A DNA stretch of 64,000 nt from Pseudanabaena sp. (lineage in GTDB: Bacteria; Cyanobacteriota; Cyanobacteriia; Pseudanabaenales; Pseudanabaenaceae), in NCBI GenBank assembly GCA_003249035.1, contig QBMK01000009.1, positions 49,262-113,261 of the forward strand, given 5' to 3'. The notes under the pieces are model-generated. The model had not been told where the DNA came from. It saw only the letters and a list, made by a program, of their open reading frames with translations, and ran no database searches. Below, one piece after another: positions 54,395 to 63,194 of the stretch. Position 1 is the stretch's first letter; every line of letters begins with the position of its first letter. Made by a program: the position numbers and the translations under genes.

Positions 54395-54587
54395 AAAACA
54401 CAAAATGGCTACACTATTTTGTGTCTTTAAAACCATTAGGAATGAAAATTAAATAACCTGTGCATATAAAACCCAAAATTGGTTCGGCGGGCTTCGCCCA
54501 CCGAACCAATTTTGGGTTTTATTAAATTATCTTTCCTTACTGAGTTTGTTTTTTACACGCAAAAGTGTGACAACACTCTTGTGAATT
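54395..54587. repeat. Family-2 repeat interrupted by MITE copy C
   Basis: AAAACACAAAATGGCTACA and its matching arm (54395-54427) plus AAAACC match the left part of 3786-3890. After the inserted element the match resumes with CTGAGTTTG and ends in TTGTGAATTGGTATA. Interpreted as a nested insertion. Confidence 0.6.
54436..54539 (+). mobile_element. MITE-like element, copy C (complete)
   Basis: TTA, 98 bp, TTA, the same size as copy B and differing at about nine positions. The ends GGAATGAAAATTAAATAA and the complement of TTATTAAATTATCTTTCC agree at 15 of 18. The central 25-bp hairpin (54468-54520) has one mismatch. Confidence 0.8.
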
Positions 54588-54632
54588 GGTATAGGAGTAA
54601 CGAAGTGACAGTTCATGAATTGTCGCTATATT

Positions 54633-55817
54633 CTAGAGATAAGCGGCGGGATCGATCGGCTCTCCATTAGCGCGCAACTCAAAATGCAAGTGTGGGCCAG
54701 TAGAAAAGCCTGTAGAACCAACAGCCGCGATTGGTTGACCTTTAACCACAACATCACCATCTTTGACATATAGGTCACTACAATGTCCATAGAGCGTGGT
54801 CATACCATTGCCATGATCGATAATCACAGCATTACCATAGCCCCCATACCAATCCGCATAAATCACTCGGCCTTTCTCACTGGCATAGATAAGACTGCCG
54901 TAATCTGCGCCAAAATCGATGCCTGAATGGAATCGCTCAGTTCCCAGAATTGGATGTGTACGCCAGCCAAAGTTGCTAGTAACTGGCCCAATCGTGGGAT
55001 ACATTAGTTGTCCAGTCCCAGGCGGCAGAATTAGCCCATCATAGGGCTGAACTTTTGCCAAAATAATTTGCGAGAGACGACGCGAATCTTCTGCAAGCCG
55101 ATCTTCAGCTTGAGTCAAGGCTTGGCGATCGCTTTTAAGTCGTTCGATCGTATTCTGCTGAACAACCACCTCGGCTTCAATATTAGATTTTTGGTATTTC
55201 AGCTTTTGAGTTAGAAGTTCGAGCTCATTTCTTTGAGCGATTACCTGATTGCCTTGTTTTTCGACCTGATTAGATCTTTGAGTCAAGTCAGCAAGTAAGT
55301 TTCGATCTCTATCATAAATCCTCTCAATTTGGCGGCGGCGATCGGCAAATTGATTAAGATCTTGGCTGCTGAGCAGGGTTACCCACCAACGTTGAAGTTG
55401 CTGCCTTTGCAAATAGCGCAATCGAGCAGTAGTTGCCTCACGTCTTTTATTGAGGTCATACTCTAGTTCTTGCAGCTTTGTACTAAGTTTTTGGAGCTGC
55501 TCTCTTGCTAAACGAATTTTTTTCTCGTTATCCTTAATCTGAGTATCAGTGACCCGCACATTACGCTTTAAGGCATCTAGACGAGACTGAGCTGGCTTAG
55601 TAAGCGCATTAATTTGTTCTTGTTGTTTCTGGATGATTTGACGTTGCTGATCGACAAAGTTTTGATAATTTTTTAGCTCATCTACAGACTGAGCTTGGAC
55701 TGGTTGAATCTGCCCCAGAAGCAAGCAGTATCCGATCGCGAATAAGACAATTGTCCTGCTCAGCCTATTTAACCAAAGCTTACTAGTTATTTCCTGCCAG
55801 TATTGGCGATCGCACAT
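54633..55817 (-). CDS. M23 peptidoglycan peptidase / murein hydrolase activator (EnvC/NlpD-like)
   Basis: 394 residues. N-terminal signal sequence (TIVLFAIGYCLLLGQ, cleavage near VQAQS), long coiled coils (about 45-255), then a LytM/M23 domain (about 275-394). The Zn ligands appear as HSGIDFGADYG, GHGN/LYGHCSDLY and HLHFEL; all family histidines and the Asp seem present, so the domain may be catalytic rather than only an activator. Acts on septal peptidoglycan. ATG start. Confidence 0.88.
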   Translation of the reverse strand: MCDRQYWQEITSKLWLNRLSRTIVLFAIGYCLLLGQIQPVQAQSVDELKNYQNFVDQQRQIIQKQQEQINALTKPAQSRLDALKRNVRVTDTQIKDNEKKIRLAREQLQKLSTKLQELEYDLNKRREATTARLRYLQRQQLQRWWVTLLSSQDLNQFADRRRQIERIYDRDRNLLADLTQRSNQVEKQGNQVIAQRNELELLTQKLKYQKSNIEAEVVVQQNTIERLKSDRQALTQAEDRLAEDSRRLSQIILAKVQPYDGLILPPGTGQLMYPTIGPVTSNFGWRTHPILGTERFHSGIDFGADYGSLIYASEKGRVIYADWYGGYGNAVIIDHGNGMTTLYGHCSDLYVKDGDVVVKGQPIAAVGSTGFSTGPHLHFELRANGEPIDPAAYL

Positions 55818-55889
55818 TCAGTTCACCAGATATCCACAAACTAGGGCAAGATTTTAACCGTATTTTGCCACTAATGAAACTCAATTTTG

Positions 55890-55929
55890 ATCAAAAAGGC
55901 TTTAGCCAGAATTCTAAAGCCTTTTTGAT
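55890..55929. terminator. Hairpin terminator between cbiT and the M23 gene
   Basis: ATCAAAAAGGCTTTAG and its exact complement with an 8-nt loop; a T-run follows on either strand. It terminates cbiT (minus strand) before the M23 gene. Confidence 0.75.
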
Positions 55930-56042
55930 TAGCGATCTTTACTCAAAAATCTACTACAGAAGCTGTCTCAAAGCTTCAAAAACAACTCCGAAGCGATCGA
56001 ACTGATTAGAGCGTTATCCTCCGTGATTAAAACATCGGATTA

Positions 56043-56642
56043 CTATATCTTTTCACCACTGATGATAAACATAGGACTAACGGCAGCAAAAACTTGACGA
56101 TTACCGCGAGTTTCTAAACGGTTAACTGAAGACTGCACAACTTCTACATTTCGAGCTTGTAGTTTGGCAAAACTTTCTGAAATCGCATACAAACCCTCAA
56201 GACTATTGGTAGTGGCGATTGCTCTGCCTTCATTTTGCAAACGTTCCCAACAATATTCTAGAATTTCCGATACTGAGCGCCCACCTTCAATACAAATGCG
56301 ATCGGGGTCAGTTGTGAGACTCGTTAGGCATTCTGGTGCACTTCCAATTTTAATTTCGACATTATTTACACCAAATTTTTGGCAATTTTTGGCAATCAAT
56401 CCCGCCACGTCTTCATCACGCTCGATCGCTACAATTTTTCCCTTAGGACATAGCAAACTTGTCTCGATGGGGATTGTCCCAGTACCTGCACCAATATCCC
56501 ACAGCACCGAGTCTCCCTTGAGCCGCAGCTGACCGACAATTAATAATCTCGTTTCACATTTGCTCATCGGTATTCCTGGTAAGCGTTCAAATAATTCGTC
56601 GGGTATACCGGGAGTGACATAAGACCAAATAGGTTCAGACAT
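56043..56642 (-). CDS. cbiT: Precorrin-6Y C5,15-methyltransferase (decarboxylating), CbiT subunit
   Basis: 199 residues. SAM-binding VLWDIGAGTGTIPIE, then KIVAIERDED, and the N-terminal PGIPDELFERLPGIPMSKCE typical of CbiT. Methylates C15 and decarboxylates the corrin precursor in cobalamin synthesis, usually with CbiE, which is not in the window. The frame opens at TTG 56708; ATG 56642 (MSEPIWSYVTPG) is the family-like start. Confidence 0.9.
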   Translation of the reverse strand: MSEPIWSYVTPGIPDELFERLPGIPMSKCETRLLIVGQLRLKGDSVLWDIGAGTGTIPIETSLLCPKGKIVAIERDEDVAGLIAKNCQKFGVNNVEIKIGSAPECLTSLTTDPDRICIEGGRSVSEILEYCWERLQNEGRAIATTNSLEGLYAISESFAKLQARNVEVVQSSVNRLETRGNRQVFAAVSPMFIISGEKI

Positions 56643-56769
56643 GAGCTTCGCGCACGAGATGATTAGACTTGATAAATATAGCGCAAATCGCAAAATAGAG
56701 ACTTGCAATCAATCGCAGACAGATCTGGCGAATCTCAGAAAATACGCACAACAATTTAGTTATAGCTAT

Positions 56770-56822
56770 AAAACCCAAAATAGAGTTGCGGCGCTTCGCG
56801 CCGCAACTCTATTTTGGGTTTT
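56770..56822. repeat. Perfect 25-bp hairpin with TTC loop
   Basis: Left arm AAAACCCAAAATAGAGTTGC continuing GGCGC, exact complement on the right. Same outer sequence, arm length and loop as the MITE centre, but a different inner stem and no flanking terminal repeats. Confidence 0.75.
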
Positions 56823-56890
56823 GGCATAAGTGGACTAACCAAAAGAAACAGCTTCGCGCACCAGTGCTAAAGGCAGCATAACCAATTTGC

Positions 56891-57784
56891 TCAGTATGAT
56901 TTTGTGGCTTGACTTATAGCTTTTTTCATTCCAGCAGAATCCACCCAGCCAACGAATCCAGCATATTCACATTCGCCATTACCATTAGTGATAAAAACAT
57001 GATCGACACCGAAAATATTTTTCCAGGTGCAGATGCTAGTCCCATCGGCAAAAGAAAATACAGTCTTGGCATGGCAAAAATCTTGAGAATTCGCATCAGT
57101 AATACCTGGTACGGATCGAAAATGCTCTATTAACTCTAGAGTTAGAGTAGCTTTTGGCGGAGGGAGAGGCTTTCTCGTCTTTGACCAAAATTCTTGAATT
57201 GCTCCAACCACCTTAGGATCAAATCTCAGATCGGGATGACTCACTCCGTCTAAGCACACAAAATGAGCGTGCTTAAGTTTTGTTGACTCAGTAGTGACAA
57301 GACCATCGCTACCTATATTGCCAGCCACTACCAAGGTTGGAACTACCGCAGTAATTTGCTCTGCGAGGGGTCGTCGATTTTTGCCAAGATGTTTAGCTAT
57401 ACCAATACCCCATCCAAAAGGATCGATAATTCGAGCAAGATCTGCGCCACCAATGGGCGAACCTAGCAGTACCAAAGATTCGATTTTAGACCACCATTCT
57501 TGATGGCGAGATAATACCTCGACCCAAATCACCCCTCCTAGAGAAGTCGCAATAATCCGAGCTGGTATATCTGAGTAAAGTTCAAAAGCCTGTGCAGCAG
57601 AACGCTCAACTTTTAAAATCAACGACTCAATCTCAAAATGTGTTTGGATAAACCCTAGATTTGGCGCAACGATATGGGAATGAAGCGGTGCAACTTGATG
57701 GGCTAAATAGTTCATTGTACGGTTGGTATCGCTCATTCCATGCTGAGAAAATATTATGAGCTTTGGTTGATTACCGTCTGGCAT
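56891..57784 (-). CDS. Alpha/beta-hydrolase-fold protein (lipase-like)
   Basis: 297 residues. LIIFSQHGMSDTNRTMNYLA near the N-terminus, nucleophile elbow IATSLGGVIW, then LVLLGSPIGGADLARI, and HPDLRFDP supplying a likely catalytic His. A C-terminal extension (about 225-297) lacks a known domain. No signal peptide. The frame opens at TTG 57826 in a hairpin; ATG 57784 with GGGAG upstream is preferred. Substrate unknown. Confidence 0.75.
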   Translation of the reverse strand: MPDGNQPKLIIFSQHGMSDTNRTMNYLAHQVAPLHSHIVAPNLGFIQTHFEIESLILKVERSAAQAFELYSDIPARIIATSLGGVIWVEVLSRHQEWWSKIESLVLLGSPIGGADLARIIDPFGWGIGIAKHLGKNRRPLAEQITAVVPTLVVAGNIGSDGLVTTESTKLKHAHFVCLDGVSHPDLRFDPKVVGAIQEFWSKTRKPLPPPKATLTLELIEHFRSVPGITDANSQDFCHAKTVFSFADGTSICTWKNIFGVDHVFITNGNGECEYAGFVGWVDSAGMKKAISQATKSY

Positions 57785-57798
57785 ACTTACTCCCTTCA

Positions 57799-57848
57799 AA
57801 AGCCAAGAATTTATGATGCGAGGCAAAGCACCATAAATTCTTGGCTTT
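57799..57848. terminator. Hairpin between dut and the hydrolase gene
   Basis: AAAGCCAAGAATTTATG and its exact complement with a 16-nt loop; the right arm is partly repeated directly after it (ATAATTCTTGGCTTTATAA). It terminates the dut operon. Confidence 0.65.
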
Positions 57849-57894
57849 ATAATTCTTGGCTTTATAACGTCTATAGACTTAGATATTTAGTTAT

Positions 57895-58332
57895 CTAAGT
57901 TAACCCAGTACTACCAAACCCGCCAGTACCGCGATCGCTAGTTCCTAATTCTCCTTCAATATATTGAGCTTGAATGACTGGCTTTAATACTAACTGAGCA
58001 ATTTTTTGCCCTTTAGTGAAAGTATAAGCTTCTGTTCCCAGATTAATCACAATCACTTGAATCTCGCCACGATAACCAGCATCAACAGTCCCAGGAGAAT
58101 TGAGAACCGTAATACCATGTTTGAGAGCCAATCCACTTTTGGAACGCACTTGAATTTCGTAACCGATAGGAATATCGACTGCTAATCCAGTAGGAATGGC
58201 AGCGCGATGCTGGGGCTGAAGCGTAATTTCGACAACTGAATAAACATCTGCACCAGCATCGCCAGTATGGGCATAACTAGGAACTTGCGCATCTGGATGT
58301 AGCTTTTGGAACTTGATATCTACGGTTTGCAT
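57895..58332 (-). CDS. dut: dUTP diphosphatase
   Basis: 145 residues; hydrolyses dUTP to dUMP, limiting uracil in DNA and feeding dTMP synthesis. Motifs: GDAGADVYS, RSKSGLALKHG, NSPGTVDAGYRGEI, KGQKIAQLVL, and the C-terminal P-loop-like DRGTGGFGSTG. Starts three bases after the kinase stop, so it ends a three-gene operon with DUF4330 and the kinase. Confidence 0.95.
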   Translation of the reverse strand: MQTVDIKFQKLHPDAQVPSYAHTGDAGADVYSVVEITLQPQHRAAIPTGLAVDIPIGYEIQVRSKSGLALKHGITVLNSPGTVDAGYRGEIQVIVINLGTEAYTFTKGQKIAQLVLKPVIQAQYIEGELGTSDRGTGGFGSTGLT

Positions 58333-58335
58333 TAA

Positions 58336-60057
58336 TTAGAAAGTAAGATTTGGTTTTGATGGCTCTGGCGCAGGCTCAGTGGGATTAGGCACTGGCGATG
58401 GCGATCGCGGCGGTTCGGTAGGAATAGCCGTTGGTGAAGGATCAGGCGATCTCGTCGGATTAGGCTGTCCAGAAGTAGGAGAAGGACTAGGCGTTGGCGT
58501 AGTTGTCGATTTATCTGTAGGTGTAGCTGTTGGACTAGGTGTTGGCGTTCGAGTTGGGGTCGGTTGAGGTTTCACTGGAGATTCTAATTGAACATCGAGC
58601 TTATAACTAGTTTCATTAGTACCAGTGGTTTTGATTTTGATATAGTACACACCATCTTTTTTCAGACGACCTTGCCAATATCCCGTGGCATTGTCAATTG
58701 CTTTACGATCTAGGCTAACTTGGTCTTCACTCTGGATGGTCATTTGCAAATCAGCACCAGTTAGAGATACAGTGACCAACTCATCTTTTGAGCCATTAAA
58801 ACGGACATTGACAACTTGCCCTGCCGCAATCCTATCGCTACTGAATCCGCGATTTAAGCCTTCATTTACTGGTCTGAGATCGAGACTGGTATTGATATTG
58901 GTTACATTTGCCGCACTTGGTGTTGCAGTTGGTGAAGCGATCGCTGTTTCCGTCGGGTTGGTAGTAGTAGCTCGATTACGGCTAAAAAAGAAAGACGTGA
59001 TTGCCCAAGAGCCAACTCCCGCAACCAAAATGATTAAAATACCTAAGAACCAGTTGACACCACCGCCATTGTTTGGATTGCTAGGCATACTTTGATTTCG
59101 ATAATTTGCAGGGTTACGATTGCTAGCGCCAGCTACCACCGTTCTTTGGGGAATGTTTGCTGCCACATTAGATGGCACTTGTCTTCCTACCGCATAGGTT
59201 TTTGCACCCGAAAAAGAGGCTTGGGCAACTTGCATTGCCTGCGTCACTTCATCAGCAGAACGATAGCGGTTAGTGGGTTTATAGCTCAACATTTGGTTGA
59301 TTACCCTTGCAAACGCAGGATTGACATTCGCAAACTGTTGCCAATTCCAAGCCAAATTGATGCTATCAAAGAGTTCCGATGGCTCACGACCAGTCAGTAA
59401 AACAATCGAAGTGACCGCAAGAGCATACAGATCGCTGTTGGCATAGGCATTGCCCGACTGAAGTTGTTCCGGCGGGGCGTATCCTGCTTTGCCTGCAACA
59501 GTTGAAGCAGGAATACCCATTTGGCTGCTTAGTTTGGCGTTAGTTTCTTGGACAACACCAAAATCGATAAGCACAGGTAAGTTATCCTGCGATCGCAACA
59601 TTAGATTTTCAGGCGAGATATCGCGGTGAATAATATTGTGACTATGCAGATAGCTGAGCACTGGCAAAAGCTGCTGCATCAGTGCAAAAATTTCATTCTC
59701 TGAGAATGTTTGGCCAACTTTGAGGCGATCGAGTAATAGGTTACGGTAGTTTTTACCTTCAACATAGTCTTGGACTAAGAGCAATCTGCCCTCTGATTCG
59801 AAGGTAGCGCGAAATTCTGGCACTTGCGGATGGCGGATTTGATATAGTACCGAGGCTTCACGACGGAAAAGTTCCTTTGCTTTTTCCGTAACCTCTTGAG
59901 AATCTTGAGGCGGGATAAACTCTTTGAGTACGCAGGTTTCGTTAAAGCGCTCTAGATCTTGAGCTAGATAAGTGCGCCCCATGCCGCCCTGTCCAATCGT
60001 TGCTCTGATTGCATAGCGCCCTTTAAGTACAAATCCTTGAGGAAATGGAGGTTGCAT
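58336..60057 (-). CDS. Membrane-anchored Ser/Thr protein kinase
   Basis: 573 residues. Kinase domain about 12-275: GQGGMGRTYLA, VAIK-equivalent CVLKEFIPP, catalytic HRDISPENLML, IDFGVVQE, GYAPPEQL. One membrane helix near 335-360, then a PPC-like beta domain (about 395-500) and a Pro/Thr/Ser-rich tail. Hanks-type kinase of the cyanobacterial SpkB/C-like kind; targets unknown. ATG start two bases after DUF4330. Confidence 0.9.
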   Translation of the reverse strand: MQPPFPQGFVLKGRYAIRATIGQGGMGRTYLAQDLERFNETCVLKEFIPPQDSQEVTEKAKELFRREASVLYQIRHPQVPEFRATFESEGRLLLVQDYVEGKNYRNLLLDRLKVGQTFSENEIFALMQQLLPVLSYLHSHNIIHRDISPENLMLRSQDNLPVLIDFGVVQETNAKLSSQMGIPASTVAGKAGYAPPEQLQSGNAYANSDLYALAVTSIVLLTGREPSELFDSINLAWNWQQFANVNPAFARVINQMLSYKPTNRYRSADEVTQAMQVAQASFSGAKTYAVGRQVPSNVAANIPQRTVVAGASNRNPANYRNQSMPSNPNNGGGVNWFLGILIILVAGVGSWAITSFFFSRNRATTTNPTETAIASPTATPSAANVTNINTSLDLRPVNEGLNRGFSSDRIAAGQVVNVRFNGSKDELVTVSLTGADLQMTIQSEDQVSLDRKAIDNATGYWQGRLKKDGVYYIKIKTTGTNETSYKLDVQLESPVKPQPTPTRTPTPSPTATPTDKSTTTPTPSPSPTSGQPNPTRSPDPSPTAIPTEPPRSPSPVPNPTEPAPEPSKPNLTF

Positions 60058-60059
60058 AG

Positions 60060-60581
60060 TTAATACCTCACAGCCATTGCACTACCCCGAACAATATATT
60101 TGGGTCCTTCAATGTCAATTGATGTTCCGACTTTGACCTTTTCACTTGCAAATACAGCCCCGTCATTAGTGATTTGAGCAGTTGCTTCAAGGGTGATCGC
60201 AAGGTCTGATTGAGAGGTGGAGACTGCACGGGGGTCTTCAAAATAGACTGGGCTGCCATCAGCTTTGGCGGCGACAATTTTTGGGGTTGAGATTTCCACT
60301 TTTTTGATGGTGACTTCGCCGCGAGGTTGATTGCGAATAATGATCTTCACCTTGTCACCCACTTTGATGAGATTTTGGGGATCGGTAGCACTTAACCCAC
60401 GTACATTCATATCAACTTGGACTGTCTTATTTTCGGCAGATAACATCTGGGCGATCGAACTACCGCCATTGCCAGGGACGATAAGTAAGCCAATCAAGAC
60501 AATCAGGATCGTGGCGATCGCACCGATGTCTAGAATGCTAAATTTGCCAAATAAACGACCTTGTCGATCTAGAAGTGCCAT
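60060..60581 (-). CDS. DUF4330 membrane-anchored protein
   Basis: 173 residues. DRQGRLFGKFSILDIGAIAT leads into one N-terminal membrane helix (ATILIVLIGLLIVPG); the rest is a beta-rich periplasmic domain (KVGDKVKIIIRNQPRGEVTI). This is the DUF4330 layout; function unknown. First gene of the DUF4330-kinase-dut operon, so it may act with the kinase. ATG start. Confidence 0.8.
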   Translation of the reverse strand: MALLDRQGRLFGKFSILDIGAIATILIVLIGLLIVPGNGGSSIAQMLSAENKTVQVDMNVRGLSATDPQNLIKVGDKVKIIIRNQPRGEVTIKKVEISTPKIVAAKADGSPVYFEDPRAVSTSQSDLAITLEATAQITNDGAVFASEKVKVGTSIDIEGPKYIVRGSAMAVRY

Positions 60582-60708
60582 GCGTCTCTTAGTAGAAAGT
60601 AATTTAGGGTGTAACCGTTGAAATGTGTAAAGGGTTGCTGATGCGACAAAGCCTCTTACAGCATTACATTATAGCAATCGCTTAGGCGGTTACATTGATT
60701 TGCACTGA

Positions 60709-61329
60709 TTATTTACGTGGCTGCGCATTTAATCGCTCTTCAGCAATGATTTCATCCATGATGCTGGACATTTTGGGTAACAGAATGTCATTGGTGCTTT
60801 TCATTGAGTCGCCCACAATTTGAGGCAGAACAGCGATCGCCTTTTTGCCAGTTGGCGACTTATAAAATTCGACGATGTTACGCAATTCGGCGGTCGTAAA
60901 ATATTTGTCATAAATCGGATAGGACACCTGCTCGATCAATTGGTTGACATCAATTTTTTTGATTACGCGATCGCGATATTTGATCGCCATCCGTGACACG
61001 ATCTCGCTAAATTGCTTCTGAGCTTCAGGGCGATCGCTGTCTAGAGAAGGATCTTTTTGAAGAATCGCTGATGCTAACTTCGGCAATTCTGCCCTCACCA
61101 TCGCATCCATTATTTGTTCAGCATTTTTACTTGTTTCCGTAATTTCGAGCAACTCTTTAATCAAAGCCCGTTTTTCTTGAGAAATGATTGGCGCTGTTGG
61201 CTTTGCCGACTTAGCTGAATCACTGCTCTTCTGAAAAGTTTCCGCGATCGCTTGATTAAATGACGGCAAGACTAAGGTAGTAGTAAGCAATGAAGTTAGA
61301 GTAACAGTTGTAAAAATGCGGTTTAGCAT
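60709..61329 (-). CDS. DUF2059 secreted protein
   Basis: About 206 residues from ATG 61329. Signal peptide LTSLLTTTLVLPSFNQAIAE, then a helical DUF2059 domain: ALIKELLEITETSKNAEQIM and YFTTAELRNIVEFYKSPTGK. Function unknown; related proteins are periplasmic. An earlier in-frame ATG at 61398 overlaps the upstream gene and would bury the signal peptide, so it is rejected. Five bases separate it from the CCB gene stop. Confidence 0.82.
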   Translation of the reverse strand: MLNRIFTTVTLTSLLTTTLVLPSFNQAIAETFQKSSDSAKSAKPTAPIISQEKRALIKELLEITETSKNAEQIMDAMVRAELPKLASAILQKDPSLDSDRPEAQKQFSEIVSRMAIKYRDRVIKKIDVNQLIEQVSYPIYDKYFTTAELRNIVEFYKSPTGKKAIAVLPQIVGDSMKSTNDILLPKMSSIMDEIIAEERLNAQPRK

Positions 61330-61333
61330 AATT

Positions 61334-61957
61334 TTATAAGGATGTTTTTTCGAGATTATAGGTGAGTTTGTCAGCGATCGCCGTAACCCAATTTTCATCT
61401 TGCTTAGTATAGCTTCGTGGAATATTTGCTCCTAAAACCATGACTCCTTTTTCGCCTAGAGGTTGCACAATTACACCTTGAGTATTTTCGGGTAGGTAGT
61501 CAAACTCCACTCGCCCTGGATAAAGCTCTAACTTCACCAGATAAATCGGCTTTTGAGTTTTCATTACCCTTGCCGCGATCGTGCCAATATTTACCTGATT
61601 GCTTTTGCCCAAAATCCCGCGCCGCAAAATTGTTTTGCGATCGTAATAAACTGCCACCACCTTAGTCACGGTATTAGTCAACAAAATATGTGTTGCCCAA
61701 GCCAATTCAGTTTTGATCTCATCGGGGAGCGCTTCATCAATTTCTAAACCTTCTTCGCCAATTAAATTCACTGCATCAGGAGGTTTCGGCTGCGCTTGTT
61801 GCCACAGTAGCCCCACCAAAATCAAAACCGCGCTCAACAAAACCCCCAACGCATCAGCTCGAGACTGGCTGTTTGTGAGATTTGCCGTCACCATGCGATT
61901 AGCTAGTAGGGCAAAGCCACCCAATGTACCCACCACAAGGGGCAAATATCGAATCAT
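61334..61957 (-). CDS. CCB2/CCB4-type cofactor assembly of complex C protein
   Basis: 207 residues from ATG 61957 (MIRYLPLVVGTLGGFALLAN). Two N-terminal membrane helices flank TNSQSRADALGVLLSAVLIL and LLWQQAQPKPP; a soluble C-terminal part follows. This matches the CCB2/CCB4 (formerly DUF2930) family that attaches haem ci to cytochrome b6 in plastids and is conserved in cyanobacteria. The frame opens at TTG 61990; ATG 61984 is also possible. Confidence 0.78.
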   Translation of the reverse strand: MIRYLPLVVGTLGGFALLANRMVTANLTNSQSRADALGVLLSAVLILVGLLWQQAQPKPPDAVNLIGEEGLEIDEALPDEIKTELAWATHILLTNTVTKVVAVYYDRKTILRRGILGKSNQVNIGTIAARVMKTQKPIYLVKLELYPGRVEFDYLPENTQGVIVQPLGEKGVMVLGANIPRSYTKQDENWVTAIADKLTYNLEKTSL

Positions 61958-62272
61958 ATTTATTCCTACGCTATAGCAATTCATCCACAAATGAGGTGCG
62001 GTTTTCCATTCTCACAAAAAATAGATGTTGCTGCAACATTTCACGGAATAGGTCAATATCTTTCAGAAGGGGTTTGTTAAAGCTGTGCTCAAAATATCAG
62101 ACATAGTAAACATAACCCCAAGGAATATTTGGGTTCATTATCATTCCTATGCAATGAATTTTGGAAAGAAGCGATTACAGGAAAATTGTGGAGATAAATG
62201 CAAGCAAGAAATCACAAGATTTAGCAATGCATTTACCATAGTTATATTCCCTAAAAATAGTTGAATTTCCTA

Positions 62273-63110
62273 ATGGTTTTGATTAAAATTCTGTCAGACT
62301 GGTTTCTCCCTGAAAGTCAAACAAAATCAGAATCCGACTATCTAAATCGGCGGAGATTTATTGAAAAAGTGGGATTAGGGAGCCTCAGCATCATGGGACT
62401 ATTGGCTGGCTGCCAAACTCTCGAAGAGAAAAAAAGCATAGTCAAACAAAAATTACTTGATGAACGATTAAAAGCAATTACAACTTCACGCAATCACGCA
62501 TTTACACTCGATCGCCCAATTACAGATCGATACAGCGCCGCCGTCTACACTAACTTTTATGAATTTAGCGGTGATAAGGATGTATGGGAGAAGGTTGGCA
62601 AATTTCAGCCTCATCCTTAGACATTGGATTGGGTTTCCTCTGAAATGACAAATTGAATTAGTCGAACCAAAAGCGAATGCCGCTCACGTCAAATTTACAA
62701 CTTTCTTTCGACCAGTACAGGCAAGAAGACAGATTTTACAGAGCGAGCCTTGGACATATATCGAAGGATTGACTATTAAAGAAGCAATGAATGAACTTGC
62801 TTTTATGGCTGTGGGCATCTATGGACATGAGTTGCCAAAACAACATGGCGCTCCCATCAGGTTAGTTTTACCTTGGAAATATGGCTATAAAAGCATTAAA
62901 TCAATTATCAATATTGAATTTAGCGATCGCCAACCTGCCACATTCTGGAATACACGCATTCCGCAAGAATATGATTTTAACGCCAACGTCAATCCAAATA
63001 TTCCTCATCCGCGTTGGTCTCAAGCCAGTGAAAAAATGTTAGGAACAGGCGATCGCTATGCCACCCAAATGTATAACGGCTATGCCTCTTATGTCGCTGA
63101 TTTATACTAA
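62273..63110 (+). pseudogene. msrP: Deleted msrP (YedY) molybdoenzyme gene
   Basis: An N-terminal part (62273-62620) has the Tat-type signal LNRRRFIEKVGLGSLSIMG and a YedY start through EKVGKFQPHP, then TAG where the family has Trp (WT...). A C-terminal part is readable from about 62650: ELVEPKANAAHVKFTTFFRP, GVY/GIYGHELPKQHGAPIRLV and ANVNPNIPHPRWSQASEKML. About 80 residues between them, including the molybdenum-ligand Cys, are missing. The methionine-sulfoxide reductase cannot be functional. The C-terminal ATG frame at 62769-63110 is a remnant. Confidence 0.85.
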
Positions 63111-63194
63111 GAGACTTGCCTATGGGAATCCACAAGGACAGTTTAACGCTCAAAAATCTAGAATGAAATAGCCAAGAAACTCTAGTTGGATATT

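Noticed and set aside
54479-54670. 63-codon plus-strand frame over the repeat
   Set aside because: It is made mostly of the MITE-like element and the end of the M23 gene; no coding signal of its own.
61330-61398. Longer start (ATG 61398) for the DUF2059 gene
   Set aside because: It would overlap the upstream CCB gene by 65 bp and put a charged stretch before the signal peptide; ATG 61329 gives a normal secretory start.
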